From an uncultured Opitutales bacterium (GTDB taxonomy: Bacteria > Verrucomicrobiota > Verrucomicrobiia > Opitutales > Intestinicryptomonadaceae), in assembly GCA_900545715.1 (NCBI GenBank), contig URAJ01000001.1:1-64000 (forward strand): DNA of 64,000 nucleotides. Direction: 5' to 3'. Position numbers and translations under genes: made by a program. The stretch's first letter is position 1. The number at the start of each line of letters is the position of its first letter. A model generated the notes under the pieces. That model had not been told where the DNA came from and searched no databases. It was given only the letters and a program-made list of their open reading frames with translations. This document shows, piece by piece, positions 15,042 to 22,908 of the stretch.

Positions 15042-15320
15042 TCAAACAGAGGCAAGGAATACGTCGGGATATTTGTCAGCAATTTTCAAAAGACGTTTGG
15101 CGGTTGCGGGAACACTTCGGCGCCCCTGTTCCCAGTTGCGCAAAGTTCCGATTTTCACCCCTAAAAACTCGGCAAATTCCACTTGCGACAAGTTCAGTTT
15201 TTCCCGAATATATTTAGGTTCGGGGAACTCCAAAACTTCCGACGGTTGTTTTTCGCCACGTTTGATTGCGATAGCTTCCTTTATGGAAGCCACAAGTTCG
15301 TTAAAATCTTCTTTTTTCAT
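15042..15320 (-). CDS. HigA-type antitoxin (XRE family)
   Basis: 92 residues. YIREKLNLSQVEFAEFLGVK and GTLRNWEQGRRSVPATAKRL are the HTH of XRE-type antitoxins, with the conserved SQxxFAxxLGV and TLxxWEQGRR blocks of the HigA/YgiT-like group. It should neutralise the adjacent RelE-type toxin and repress the operon. ATGA overlap with the toxin gene upstream, which comes first (HigB-HigA order). Confidence 0.85.
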   Translation of the reverse strand: MKKEDFNELVASIKEAIAIKRGEKQPSEVLEFPEPKYIREKLNLSQVEFAEFLGVKIGTLRNWEQGRRSVPATAKRLLKIADKYPDVFLASV

Positions 15321-15637
15321 CGTCCGAGTTCCTTTGCTAACTTTGCAAGCACTTTCAATTCCGCGCTTGTCAGATTTATTTTTTGATTCTTTTTGTAAGC
15401 CATCACAAGATAGACTGTGGAGTCTTTCACAATGTAAAAGTATATAAACCTCGCTCCGCCACGCTTCCCCCTGCTTTCGACGGCGACGCGCAATTTTCTA
15501 AAACCGCCGCTGTGCGGGATTATATCACCCGCAAGGGGATTTACTCTCAATTCTTCAATGGCTTTATTTTCATCGGCCGCAAGAATCCGCGCTTTTTTTA
15601 TAGCGTTCAAATATAATGCGGTCTTGATAAATTTCAT
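15317..15637 (-). CDS. HigB/RelE-type toxin
   Basis: 106 residues from ATG 15637. Blocks LRVNPLAGDIIPHSGGFRKL, RVAVESRGKRGGARFIYFYI and YLVMAYKKNQKINLT match HigB-2/RelE-like mRNA interferases (the GDxIPxxGGxRKxR and RGKRGGxRVIY motifs). Such toxins cleave mRNA at the ribosome. The first gene of the pair; an inverted repeat overlaps its promoter (15648-15662). Confidence 0.85.
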   Translation of the reverse strand: MKFIKTALYLNAIKKARILAADENKAIEELRVNPLAGDIIPHSGGFRKLRVAVESRGKRGGARFIYFYIVKDSTVYLVMAYKKNQKINLTSAELKVLAKLAKELGR

Positions 15638-15640
15638 ACC

Positions 15641-15671
15641 TATATACTGCGCCAATGGCGCACCCTGTCAA
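15641..15671 (-). promoter_or_regulatory. Toxin-antitoxin promoter with TGCGCCA-N-TGGCGCA operator
   Basis: In the leftward direction TTGACA (15671-15666) and TATATA (15646-15641) are separated by 19 bp. The spacer carries a palindrome with 7-bp arms, TGCGCCA and TGGCGCA, at 15648-15662. An operator inside the promoter spacer is what autoregulated antitoxins use. The ATG lies only four bases after the -10, so a nearly leaderless transcript is implied. Confidence 0.6.
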
Positions 15672-15766
15672 CACTTTTTTTAAAAAAATGAAAAAAGTTG
15701 TAAAACCGCCAGCTTATTCATTTTAATAAAAAGTGTGATAGAAACATTAAAGGCGGAAGGGTTGAT

Positions 15767-16097
15767 ATGACGAACACGATAAAATACAAGGGGTATACGG
15801 GAAGCGTTGAAATATCGGAAGAGGACAACTGCCTTTTCGGCAAGGTGCTTTTTATTCGTTCGCTGCTATCCTACGAAGGGTGGACGCTCGAAGAAATAAA
15901 AAAAAGACTTCAAGGACGCAGTAGACGATTACTTGCAACTTTGTGAAGAAAATGGAGTCGAGCCCGAAAAGCCGTTTAAAGGGTCGTTCAATGTGCGCGT
16001 GCGGCCGGAGGTTCATCGCGGGCTTGCAATAGCGGCGGCAAAGCGCGGCGAGAGCCTGAATAAATACGTTTCCGAAATACTTAACAGCGCGATTTAA
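15767..16097 (+). pseudogene. HicB-family antitoxin, one-base frameshift in an A8 run, no HicA partner
   Basis: ATG 15767 has GGCGGAAGGG upstream. Frame 1 reads MTNTIKYKGYTGSVEISEED, NCLFGKVLFIRSLLSYEG and on to EEIKK; there the run of eight A (15898-15905) puts translation out of frame and it stops early. The frame one base further on continues DFKDAVDDYLQLCEENGVEP, EKPFKGSFNVRVRPEVHRGL and SLNKYVSEILNSAI, exactly the HicB C-terminal half with its RHH-like domain. Joining at A7 restores a full-length 109-residue HicB. No HicA toxin is present upstream. Transcript slippage on A8 could restore some product. Confidence 0.75.
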
Positions 16098-16158
16098 TGC
16101 GAGTTAAGCTTTTGGAAATTCATGCCTTGCGCTGTTTAGCTTCCGCAAGTTTTCGACA

Positions 16159-16188
16159 AAAAACGGAAGACCCCGAAATACTCCGAAA
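16159..16188. repeat. 30-bp exact direct repeat, copy 2
   Basis: Identical to 14862-14891. Here it is followed by TCTTCCG, making a CGGAAGA...TCTTCCG inverted repeat. It lies 70 bp from the 3' end of the integrase gene, the place where attP sits in lambda-like phages, so it may be an attachment core. Confidence 0.95.
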
Positions 16189-16258
16189 TCTTCCGCCGAC
16201 TGAGATTCCCCAGTCCAATTTTCCGTATTTAGCGGAATTTTTCTTCAAAAAATCAAGC

Positions 16259-17446
16259 CTATTGAGGCGCAATCTCAAAATACTTTTGGGCGACGCTCTT
16301 TTCAACGAGAGAGCCAAAATACCTGTTCACCAGTATTTGCGGGGAATTTCTTGTGATTCTCGCGGTCCTCGCGGGATCGTAGTAAAGGCTTAAATGGTAG
16401 GTTGAAAACGACCGGCGCGCAAAGTTGTACGGCAGGCGGACGACGTTTTTTGAGAGCATAGCCCGTTCGTCGCCGGAGGGGCGGATTATTTTTGCATTTT
16501 TATATTTTTCGAGCCATTCCCAGAGATTCTCCGGCAAATTTTCGAGCGTCCATGCCTTTTTCACTTTGCCTATTTGCGCCGGAAAAGTAATTTTCCTGTC
16601 TTCGTACCGGAAGTACTCGTCCCGCAGTCGGGGGATTTCCGCCACTCTTATGCCGGCGAAAAGCCCCAGCGCATAGAAACGCGCATAGAGGGGGCGCTCT
16701 TTTTCGATAAATTCCATGAATGTCCGCGTGTCCCCGACGCTCAAAAATTCGATTTTGCGTTCAATATTCGCCTGTTCGCCGCCTATCGGCGCGTATTCGT
16801 CGGGGTGGATTTTGTCCATCGGATTGGCCGAGAACGCCCCGCGCATTATGCAATACTTGTAAAATTCTCCGATTGTCCCGCGCCAGTGGGCGATGGTCTT
16901 GGGCGCCCCCTTGTCCCTGATCCATTCGAGCAGCTTTCTCGGGGTGGCGTCCGCGAAGGATGGGAAAGTCTTTTTGAAGTTTCTGATGCGCCCGCAGACC
17001 TGCCCGAACTCCACGTCGCAAAGGTTGCCGGCGGCGTGCTTTGCGGTTTTCATCGCAATGAAGTCGTCGGCGAGCGTTTCGACCGACATCGCGCTTTCGT
17101 ATTGCCAGGCGGTTTTTACGGATTCCACAAGGGTTTTTCCTGGCGGCAAAAGGCTTAAAGCTTCCCGCATATCCTCCAAAACCGCGGCTGGGTATTGAGC
17201 GAAGTCGGAAATTTCAAATTTGCGGGAATCGAGAATGTTTTTCCGATAGAACAGCGCGTCCGATTTCAGCCTGAAAAACCTCCTCGAAACCTTTTTCGTC
17301 TTTGGATCCCTAAACCCGACACACCAGTATTCGATGCCGTTTTTCTTGACCCTGTAAAGATTTTTTATTTTCTGGCTTGGCGTACCTGAAATAGCTTCCG
17401 AATTGTCTGCTCCCACAGACGCGGCATTGCAATTATCTGCGGACAA
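16259..17446 (-). CDS. Tyrosine-type site-specific integrase with altered catalytic motifs
   Basis: 395 residues from a TTG at 17446 (no better start seen). An N-terminal SAM-like core-binding part (about 120-215) precedes the catalytic domain: GLFAGIRVAEIPRL (Arg267), GKVKKAW (Lys about 294), NFARRSFSTYHLSLYYDPAR (Arg344) and VNRYFGSLV (nucleophile Tyr376). In related Verrucomicrobia-type integrases the motif before the tyrosine reads LGHxSPQ; here it is TRNSPQ, so the His/Trp position is Asn367 and the usual HxLRH is YNFARR. It may still cut DNA, with lower activity, or be a decaying copy. It lies at the prophage end beside the host. Confidence 0.8.
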   Translation of the reverse strand: MSADNCNAASVGADNSEAISGTPSQKIKNLYRVKKNGIEYWCVGFRDPKTKKVSRRFFRLKSDALFYRKNILDSRKFEISDFAQYPAAVLEDMREALSLLPPGKTLVESVKTAWQYESAMSVETLADDFIAMKTAKHAAGNLCDVEFGQVCGRIRNFKKTFPSFADATPRKLLEWIRDKGAPKTIAHWRGTIGEFYKYCIMRGAFSANPMDKIHPDEYAPIGGEQANIERKIEFLSVGDTRTFMEFIEKERPLYARFYALGLFAGIRVAEIPRLRDEYFRYEDRKITFPAQIGKVKKAWTLENLPENLWEWLEKYKNAKIIRPSGDERAMLSKNVVRLPYNFARRSFSTYHLSLYYDPARTARITRNSPQILVNRYFGSLVEKSVAQKYFEIAPQ

Positions 17447-17523
17447 AGGGGGGAGTTTTCATCGGGTGTTAAAAATTTGCCTTACATGGAAGTTTTTGCG
17501 CGCATTCCGCAGGTTCATTAATT

Positions 17524-18780
17524 TTAATCCCGCAGAGTGCGGTAAGCAAGATACGTCACAAAAAATGAAACGAGCGTGCAAAACAGCACCCACTCGAAAA
17601 ATCCGGCATACCCGAGGAATTCCTGAACAGCCCCGCTGAAAAATCCAGGGAACATTATACCAAGAGCCATAAACGAAGTGAATATCGCGTACGTTGAAGT
17701 TCTGTTTCCGCCGGCCGACGCCCACATCAAATACACCATATAGCCCGCGAATCCGAAGCCGTACCCGAACTGCTCGACACATATTAAAGAAGCAATTTCG
17801 ATATGTGATTGCGGCAGGACAATAGCCATATACACATAAATCACGTTCGGCAAATTCATGGCAAGAGCCATCGGAAGCATCGCCCTTTTTAAGCCCGTTT
17901 TTGATATGAAAATCCCTCCAATTATCCCGCCGCCGAGGAGCGCGACCGGCGCGGCGGTTCCGTAAATAATGCCTATCGTTTCAAGCGACAACCCAAGACC
18001 TCCGGCATCTGCGCCGTGGTATAAAAACGGCTGGACAATTTTCAGCAGCTGCGCCTCCGCAAACCTGTAAAAGAGTACAAACGCCAATATTGACAAAATA
18101 TGCCTCTTAGAAAAGAACTCCGCGAACGCCGAGCGCATATTGCGCACGATTTCCCCCGCCGAAGAATCCGCGCGCGGCGCGTCGGTTTGAGGGCGCGGGA
18201 GAGCTTTTGAGAAATAAGCCGCTGCAATGGAACACACTGCAGCGCATGTGAGGAACGCCACTGCCCAGCCGCCCGAAGGCGAATCGAAAAACTTTCCAAA
18301 ATAGCCCGCGATTACGAGCATTGCGCCCTGACCAAAGAGCACGGCAATCCTGTAAAAGGCGTTGCGTATGCCGACAAAGAAAGATTGAGATTTGTCGTCG
18401 AGCGCAAGCATATAAAATCCGTCCGCGGCGATGTCGAAAGTGGCGGAGGCAAAACCGAGAGTCCAGAACATCAATGCGCTCGCGGCAATCCAGCGCGGGA
18501 AGAATCCAGCAAGCGCAAGCCCCGCAAAGCACACCGCAAATAGAGCCGTGCAGAAAAAGATCCATTTTCTCTTGGTTGAGACGGAATCCACAAAAGGCCC
18601 CCACAGCCCCTTCAAAAACCACGGCAAATACAAGCCGCTCGTAAGCATTGCCGCCTTTGCGTTCCCAACGCCCATAGACATGTAATATCCGACAGATAGA
18701 GATGCGACTATGGCGTTTGGCAAACCCTCTATAAAGTAGAGCGGCGGCACCCATGCCCAATTTGAAGATTTTTTTTGCAT
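17524..18780 (-). CDS. MFS transporter, AmpG-like
   Basis: 418 residues, about 12 membrane helices. WVPPLYFIEGLPNAIVASLS and LPWFLKGLWGPFVD are the start motifs of AmpG-family permeases, which import anhydro-muropeptides for cell-wall recycling; other members carry other small solutes. ATG at 18780 is chosen: the same frame stays open 288 bases further, but those bases form a 6S RNA and its terminator. The gene ends 78 bp from the integrase start, so the phage integrated just behind it. Substrate is inferred from family only. Confidence 0.75.
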   Translation of the reverse strand: MQKKSSNWAWVPPLYFIEGLPNAIVASLSVGYYMSMGVGNAKAAMLTSGLYLPWFLKGLWGPFVDSVSTKRKWIFFCTALFAVCFAGLALAGFFPRWIAASALMFWTLGFASATFDIAADGFYMLALDDKSQSFFVGIRNAFYRIAVLFGQGAMLVIAGYFGKFFDSPSGGWAVAFLTCAAVCSIAAAYFSKALPRPQTDAPRADSSAGEIVRNMRSAFAEFFSKRHILSILAFVLFYRFAEAQLLKIVQPFLYHGADAGGLGLSLETIGIIYGTAAPVALLGGGIIGGIFISKTGLKRAMLPMALAMNLPNVIYVYMAIVLPQSHIEIASLICVEQFGYGFGFAGYMVYLMWASAGGNRTSTYAIFTSFMALGIMFPGFFSGAVQEFLGYAGFFEWVLFCTLVSFFVTYLAYRTLRD

Positions 18781-18822
18781 AAGCAAGTCGGACGCCGCCC
18801 GGGTGCGAAGGCGGACAAAATA

Positions 18823-18848
18823 AAAAAGCCGCCACGACCCACGGCGGA
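18823..18848 (-). terminator. Terminator after 6S RNA
   Basis: In the leftward direction CCGCC, a 9-base loop, GGCGG and CTTTTTT. It separates the 6S RNA from the MFS gene. Confidence 0.6.
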
Positions 18849-18859
18849 AATATAAAAGC

Positions 18860-19053
18860 GGGAACCCCCGGAATTGCCGTCTTGCCGAGTTGGTTACGCT
18901 GCCTCCCAAGTAAGAGGTGGGTGCTTCCGCCGCGGCTTCTGTCTTCCGCAATCTTGGCGGCCTGACATCCGTCGCAACCGGGACGAGCTCCCGTAATATT
19001 ATCATTAAGGCGGGGAACCGGTAGGGCAGTCTCGAACATTCCAGAGGTTCTGC
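18860..19053 (-). ncRNA. ssrS: 6S RNA
   Basis: On the minus strand GAACCTCTGGAAT (ending at 19038) pairs without a gap with ATTCCGGGGGTTC (to 18862), giving a 13-bp closing stem. Inside it lie GTTCGAGACTGCC and the 3' part with CACCTCTTACTTGGGAGGCA, and a large internal region, the layout of bacterial 6S RNA (about 185-195 nt). 6S RNA imitates an open promoter and binds sigma-70 RNA polymerase in stationary phase. A terminator follows. Length, closing stem and absence of a sensible protein support the call; a covariance-model search would settle it. Confidence 0.75.
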
Positions 19054-19139
19054 CTTATTTTTTCCCATAAATGCGATTTTTTTTCAACCATAAAATTTTG
19101 TTTTTGCAATCCGCGCGCCGCCGGCTAAAAAAGCGCATT

Positions 19140-19844
19140 ATGAAAAAATTTAAGCAGACGCTGGAAAAATTTGACGGTTGGATTGCCCTGATACTATGGC
19201 TGCCCGCATTGTTTATAGGCCGCAGCATATTCTATTTGGCCGTTAACATGGTTTGCAACACGCGGAGTTTTTTTGAGTTCAATTCCAACGACATTAACCA
19301 CCTTACGGAAGGAGTTTTTTACGTATCTATAATTTACGCTGTATATTTTGCATGCACTTTCGCCTACGCGCTATTCATAAGATGCCTGTCTGCGCGCAAG
19401 ACACGTTTTGGAAGGTTTGCCTATTCTGTTCCGCTCATGCTCTTTTTTGCGGCGGAAGCGATTGTCTGCCTATCGGCGATTTTCACGACTCTTAACGGCG
19501 CACAAGTTCTCGGCTGGGGGATTGGCTTTATTGCCGTCACTTGCGCGCTAATGTTTGCGCTGCTGTCTGGGATGTGGCTTTTTAGGGTTTACGTCAATCC
19601 GGCCAATCCCGCTTTAACTGTTGTTCTCGGATATATATGTTCGGCCGGTACAATTTTATCCTACATTGCGGCGGCTTATATTGAGGGACTTTGGGCGCAT
19701 ATCTATCTCATTTCAGCCTCCATTGTAGGCGCGGCGTTCGCGCTCGACATCACTTTTAAAGGGATTGCCTATAAAATAATAGAGAAAATTACAGATAAAA
19801 TCCTAAAAAAGATATTTTCAAAACTCTCCAAAAATTCCGAGTAG
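19140..19844 (+). CDS. Multi-pass membrane protein of unknown function
   Basis: 234 residues from MKKFKQTLEKFDGWIALILW, with about six hydrophobic helices (WIALILWLPALFIGRSIFYL, FYVSIIYAVYFACTFAYALF, VPLMLFFAAEAIVCLSAIF and others) and a basic amphipathic C-terminus (KIIEKITDKILKKIFSKLSK). The in-frame start at 19071 is rejected because it lies next to the 6S promoter region. Divergent from the 6S RNA. No family recognised. Confidence 0.65.
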   Translation: MKKFKQTLEKFDGWIALILWLPALFIGRSIFYLAVNMVCNTRSFFEFNSNDINHLTEGVFYVSIIYAVYFACTFAYALFIRCLSARKTRFGRFAYSVPLMLFFAAEAIVCLSAIFTTLNGAQVLGWGIGFIAVTCALMFALLSGMWLFRVYVNPANPALTVVLGYICSAGTILSYIAAAYIEGLWAHIYLISASIVGAAFALDITFKGIAYKIIEKITDKILKKIFSKLSKNSE

Positions 19845-20006
19845 CTTGGCGACTATTGCGCTCATTTAAAACACTGCTTGCGGACTATAAAAATCCCGAA
19901 AATTCTTTTGCCTCCCGTTTTCAATATACGCTAAACACCTCACAAAACTGCATGGCAAAAACATTGCGGCTTGCGGGCAAATATCTGCAAAAAAAAACCT
20001 AAAAAA

Positions 20007-20627
20007 CTACCTTGCGAAATAGAGCTTGTGGAGCTGCCAGCCGGCCCTCCACAGTCCGCCTTTTGAAACTGCGAAATCCCATATTTTTTTTAGTAGCGCC
20101 CCATCTCCCGCCTTTGACCACTCCGGATGGAGCCAAAACGCCTTTGCATTTGCTGCGGCAGATGCGTATTTTTCGCACTTCGACAAATCGGAAGGCTCGG
20201 AAATTATAAATTTCAATTCGTCCGCCCTCGCGAGAGAAGTAGCGAGAGGCTCGCAAAAAAACTTAGGGCTTGCCGTCACCCACGAAAATTTTGCGTCAGG
20301 ATCTTCCATTATCGGCAGAGTCGCGGAAGTTTCAAGGTGGGCTGCTATCGAGCGCGCGGAAAGTTCGCGGAGCAACGGGCGCAAATCGTAAAGGCAGGGC
20401 TCCCCGCCTGTAATCACCGCTATCTCCGCCTTTGATTCGGCAGCGGCGGCGGCCAAACCTTCGGCGGTAAGATTTTCCGAAGGCTGGCCTTCCCAAGCGC
20501 TTTTGCTGTCGCACCATTGGCAACGCACATTGCACCCGAAAAGCCTTATAAAATACGCGCGCCGCCCCGCATGCAGCCCTTCGCCCTGCAAAGATAAAAA
20601 CCTCTCGGCAACAGCAAAACCGCCCAT
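20007..20627 (-). CDS. queE: 7-carboxy-7-deazaguanine synthase (radical SAM)
   Basis: 206 residues. SLQGEGLHAGRRAYFIRLFG precedes CNVRCQWCD, the CX3CX2C ligand set for the 4Fe-4S cluster of radical SAM enzymes; VITGGEP is the SAM-binding GGEP motif. It converts 6-carboxytetrahydropterin to 7-carboxy-7-deazaguanine in queuosine/preQ0 synthesis. The preceding gene is queD, whose product supplies its substrate, 14 bp away. Short length is normal for the family. Confidence 0.92.
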   Translation of the reverse strand: MGGFAVAERFLSLQGEGLHAGRRAYFIRLFGCNVRCQWCDSKSAWEGQPSENLTAEGLAAAAAESKAEIAVITGGEPCLYDLRPLLRELSARSIAAHLETSATLPIMEDPDAKFSWVTASPKFFCEPLATSLARADELKFIISEPSDLSKCEKYASAAANAKAFWLHPEWSKAGDGALLKKIWDFAVSKGGLWRAGWQLHKLYFAR

Positions 20628-20641
20628 ACCCTAACTACGCC

Positions 20642-21070
20642 TCAGCGCGAAAACTTCGCGGTATTTTTCTTGTCCTCGCTAATCTCGACGCTTACGACAA
20701 ACGCCCTCGATTGTGTATTTTGCCTGACAAGCCCGTCAAAGACGCCAAACAGCTCCCGCGCAAGCCCCTCGCAAGAACATTCGTCGCAAAAAAACCCCTT
20801 CCACGCTTCCGGCGCCGCCGACACAAGCCTTTCGGCAAGCGGGTCTTTTTTGGAGAACGCGCACGCATGGTCGAGGTTTTCCTCTATCCATTTTTTTAAA
20901 AATTTTAACTTTCCAAAATCAACGACAAACCCGTTTTCATCCGTGCGCTCGCAGCCGAATGTCACACGTATGTCCCAGTTGTGCCCGTGCACAAACGAGC
21001 AATGGCCGTCGTGCAAATGCTGGCGGTGGGCAAAAGGTATGTCAAAGTATGTCTTTGTGCAGGTAAGCAT
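20642..21070 (-). CDS. queD: 6-carboxytetrahydropterin synthase
   Basis: 142 residues. FAHRQHLHDGHCSFVHGHNW contains the zinc-binding histidines and the catalytic Cys of the PTPS/QueD fold; FVVDFGKLK and LDHACAF are the second and third conserved blocks. It makes 6-carboxy-tetrahydropterin from dihydroneopterin triphosphate, the first committed step to queuosine. Followed by queE; the M20 gene upstream ends just two bases before its start, so the three are probably one transcript. queC is not in the window. Confidence 0.92.
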   Translation of the reverse strand: MLTCTKTYFDIPFAHRQHLHDGHCSFVHGHNWDIRVTFGCERTDENGFVVDFGKLKFLKKWIEENLDHACAFSKKDPLAERLVSAAPEAWKGFFCDECSCEGLARELFGVFDGLVRQNTQSRAFVVSVEISEDKKNTAKFSR

Positions 21071-21071
21071 T

Positions 21072-22457
21072 TTATTTTGATATCTCGGAAAAAAATTCTT
21101 CGTAATAAAGCACGCCCTTTTTTATTGTGGACAGGCTGAAGCCCTCGTTAGGCGCATGCAGATTGTCGGAGGGCGAGAATAGCCCGACCATTATGCAGTC
21201 GAGCCCCGTGCACTGCTTTATTGTCGAAATGAGCGGTATGCTCGCCCCTTCCCTCAAATAAAGCGGCGCTTCCCCGAAACATTTTTCGGCGCATTTGTCA
21301 ACTGCGGCAAAAGCCTTTGAAAGCCTAATCTGGCGCGGGCTCGACGCCACGGAAACCTCCGCTTTTGGATCTACAAAATACGCGTTTCCGGACGAGTCGT
21401 TGTCTATGAACGACAGTTTTATTCCCTTCGGACACCTGTCGAGCATTGCGTTTTTAACCGACGCCAAAGCCCTCTCGGTATCCTGCCCCGGAACTGTCCT
21501 GCAAGAAATTTTGCAAAAGCATTCCGACGGAATTATCGACTTTGCACCCTCGCCCTGATAGCCGCCCCCGACGCCGGAAAATTCGAGGGTCGGCAAAACG
21601 CGCATCGACTCAGCCACCGTGTAGCCCTTCTGTTCCATTAGACTGTCCACGCCAAGCTGCGATTTAAGCGCATCCACGGTAAAAGGATATTTTGCGATTT
21701 GCGATTTTTCCCAGTCGGAAAGTTTTGGCAAATTTTCATAGAATTCGGGAACGTTTACAAATCCGTCGGGGGTGTGTAAAGAAGCGCAAACTTCAAACAT
21801 TGCGCGAAGCGGGTTGTAAACGGCTCCCCCGAACATTCCAGAATGGACGTCGGTATCGGGCCCCTTAAACACGGCCTCGAATCCGCCCATTCCGCGCAGG
21901 CCGATTGTCACTGCCGTTTGGGTTTCGGATACGCTCGAAGTGTCGCTTAGCACTATGTAGTCGTAGCCGCTAAAGAGTTCGGGGCTCTCGCGCACCAGGC
22001 GCGAAATGCCGCCGCTGCCGATTTCCTCCTCGCCTTCGATTGCGATTCCAAAATCTATGTCAGCGTCGGGCTTCGACGAGAGAAAATTCACGAGCCCCGT
22101 CAAGAGACATGTAAACGGCCCTTTATTGTCGGCCGTCCCGCGGCCCCATATTTTCCCGTCCATTACGGTCGGCTCAAACGGAGGCGTTCTCCATTTGTCG
22201 AGCGGCTCTGCGGGTTGGACGTCGTAGTGTCCATAGCACAGCACGCGCGCCTTCGGATTTTTTGAGGTGCAATTTTTACGCGCAAAAACGACCGGATTTC
22301 CACCGGTTTCCAACAGGCGCGAATCGAATCCCAATCCGCGCAGGGTTGAGTTGAGAAACTCGGCGCAAGCGCGGGTTTCCGATTTCTTTGAGGAGTCGGC
22401 CGATACGCTTTTAAAGCGCACGAGCTCCGATATAAAGCCTAACGCATCAAATTTCAT
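21072..22457 (-). CDS. M20 family metallopeptidase (dipeptidase-like)
   Basis: 461 residues. VLCYGHYDVQP (first zinc His with the catalytic Asp two residues on), WGRGTADNKGP (bridging Asp) and EGEEEIGSGG (catalytic/zinc Glu pair) are the M20A motifs; the last His is in PLYLREGASIPLI or nearby. Members of this CPG2/PepV-like group cleave dipeptides or acylated amino acids in the cytoplasm. The ATG at 22457 overlaps the stop of the upstream membrane gene (ATGA); the frame is open another 92 codons inside that gene but reads nonsense. Confidence 0.88.
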   Translation of the reverse strand: MKFDALGFISELVRFKSVSADSSKKSETRACAEFLNSTLRGLGFDSRLLETGGNPVVFARKNCTSKNPKARVLCYGHYDVQPAEPLDKWRTPPFEPTVMDGKIWGRGTADNKGPFTCLLTGLVNFLSSKPDADIDFGIAIEGEEEIGSGGISRLVRESPELFSGYDYIVLSDTSSVSETQTAVTIGLRGMGGFEAVFKGPDTDVHSGMFGGAVYNPLRAMFEVCASLHTPDGFVNVPEFYENLPKLSDWEKSQIAKYPFTVDALKSQLGVDSLMEQKGYTVAESMRVLPTLEFSGVGGGYQGEGAKSIIPSECFCKISCRTVPGQDTERALASVKNAMLDRCPKGIKLSFIDNDSSGNAYFVDPKAEVSVASSPRQIRLSKAFAAVDKCAEKCFGEAPLYLREGASIPLISTIKQCTGLDCIMVGLFSPSDNLHAPNEGFSLSTIKKGVLYYEEFFSEISK

Positions 22458-22837
22458 TTTATAAAATAGTGGTAAACTACCGCAAAAACGGCAAGCTGCG
22501 CCAAACAGAACGCCGCCCATACACGCGCGGATTTTTTCCAGTCCAAGCCGAATGCCAAACGGTTTATAAAGAGGGGAAGGACTGCAAACGCAGCAATCAA
22601 GATTTTTTCGCAAAGAGGCGGGATTGGAAGCCCCGACGGGGCTATCCATATTGCGGAAGCGCAAAAGAGAGAAACCTCGAAAGACTCGCAAAAGCCGAAG
22701 CGTTCCGTGGAGAAAACCATCGACGCAAACCACATTGCAAACCCGCCCGCAAAAGCCGCCGCGAGCGCGACTGCCATGTGCGCGCCAAATTTCAATTCGT
22801 CGTAGTACGGCAAAAAATCGGTCGCCTGAATATCCAT
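22454..22837 (-). CDS. Small integral membrane protein
   Basis: 127 residues with three or four hydrophobic helices (AHMAVALAAAFAGGFAMWFA, SLFCASAIWIAPSGLPIPPL, ILIAAFAVLPLFINRLAFGL, ARVWAAFCLAQLAVFAVVYH). Translationally coupled to the M20 peptidase gene. No family recognised; the linkage might mean a shared peptide-related role. Confidence 0.65.
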   Translation of the reverse strand: MDIQATDFLPYYDELKFGAHMAVALAAAFAGGFAMWFASMVFSTERFGFCESFEVSLFCASAIWIAPSGLPIPPLCEKILIAAFAVLPLFINRLAFGLDWKKSARVWAAFCLAQLAVFAVVYHYFIK

Positions 22838-22908
22838 CGCATTTCTACAAACGAGCCCGACGTCGCTCGGCGACGGCGGGCCTGTTGCGGCTTCAAGAAT
22901 GGAGCCGT

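Larger units (their letters stand above)
1..17446. mobile_element. Integrated tailed phage (prophage), right part; left end outside window
   Basis: Phage hallmark genes lie together: portal, terminase small and large subunits, SSB, a TOPRIM/RecA-type primase-helicase, a replication initiator, excisionase-like HTH and a tyrosine integrase. Packaging and structural genes are at the left and continue beyond the window; early genes read leftward from about 13 kb; accessory genes sit next to the integrase. Host genes in a different style (longer, spaced, few overlaps) start at the MFS gene ending at 17524. The right boundary is inferred to lie between 17446 and 17524; no left att site is available for comparison, so the exact end is unknown. 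Confidence 0.9.

Noticed and set aside
18781..19068. N-terminal extension of the AmpG-like transporter
   Set aside because: Bases form the 6S RNA and its terminator; the family start motif is at the ATG at 18780.
22458..22733. N-terminal extension of the M20 peptidase
   Set aside because: Lies inside the coupled membrane-protein gene in another frame; the ATGA overlap gives the start.
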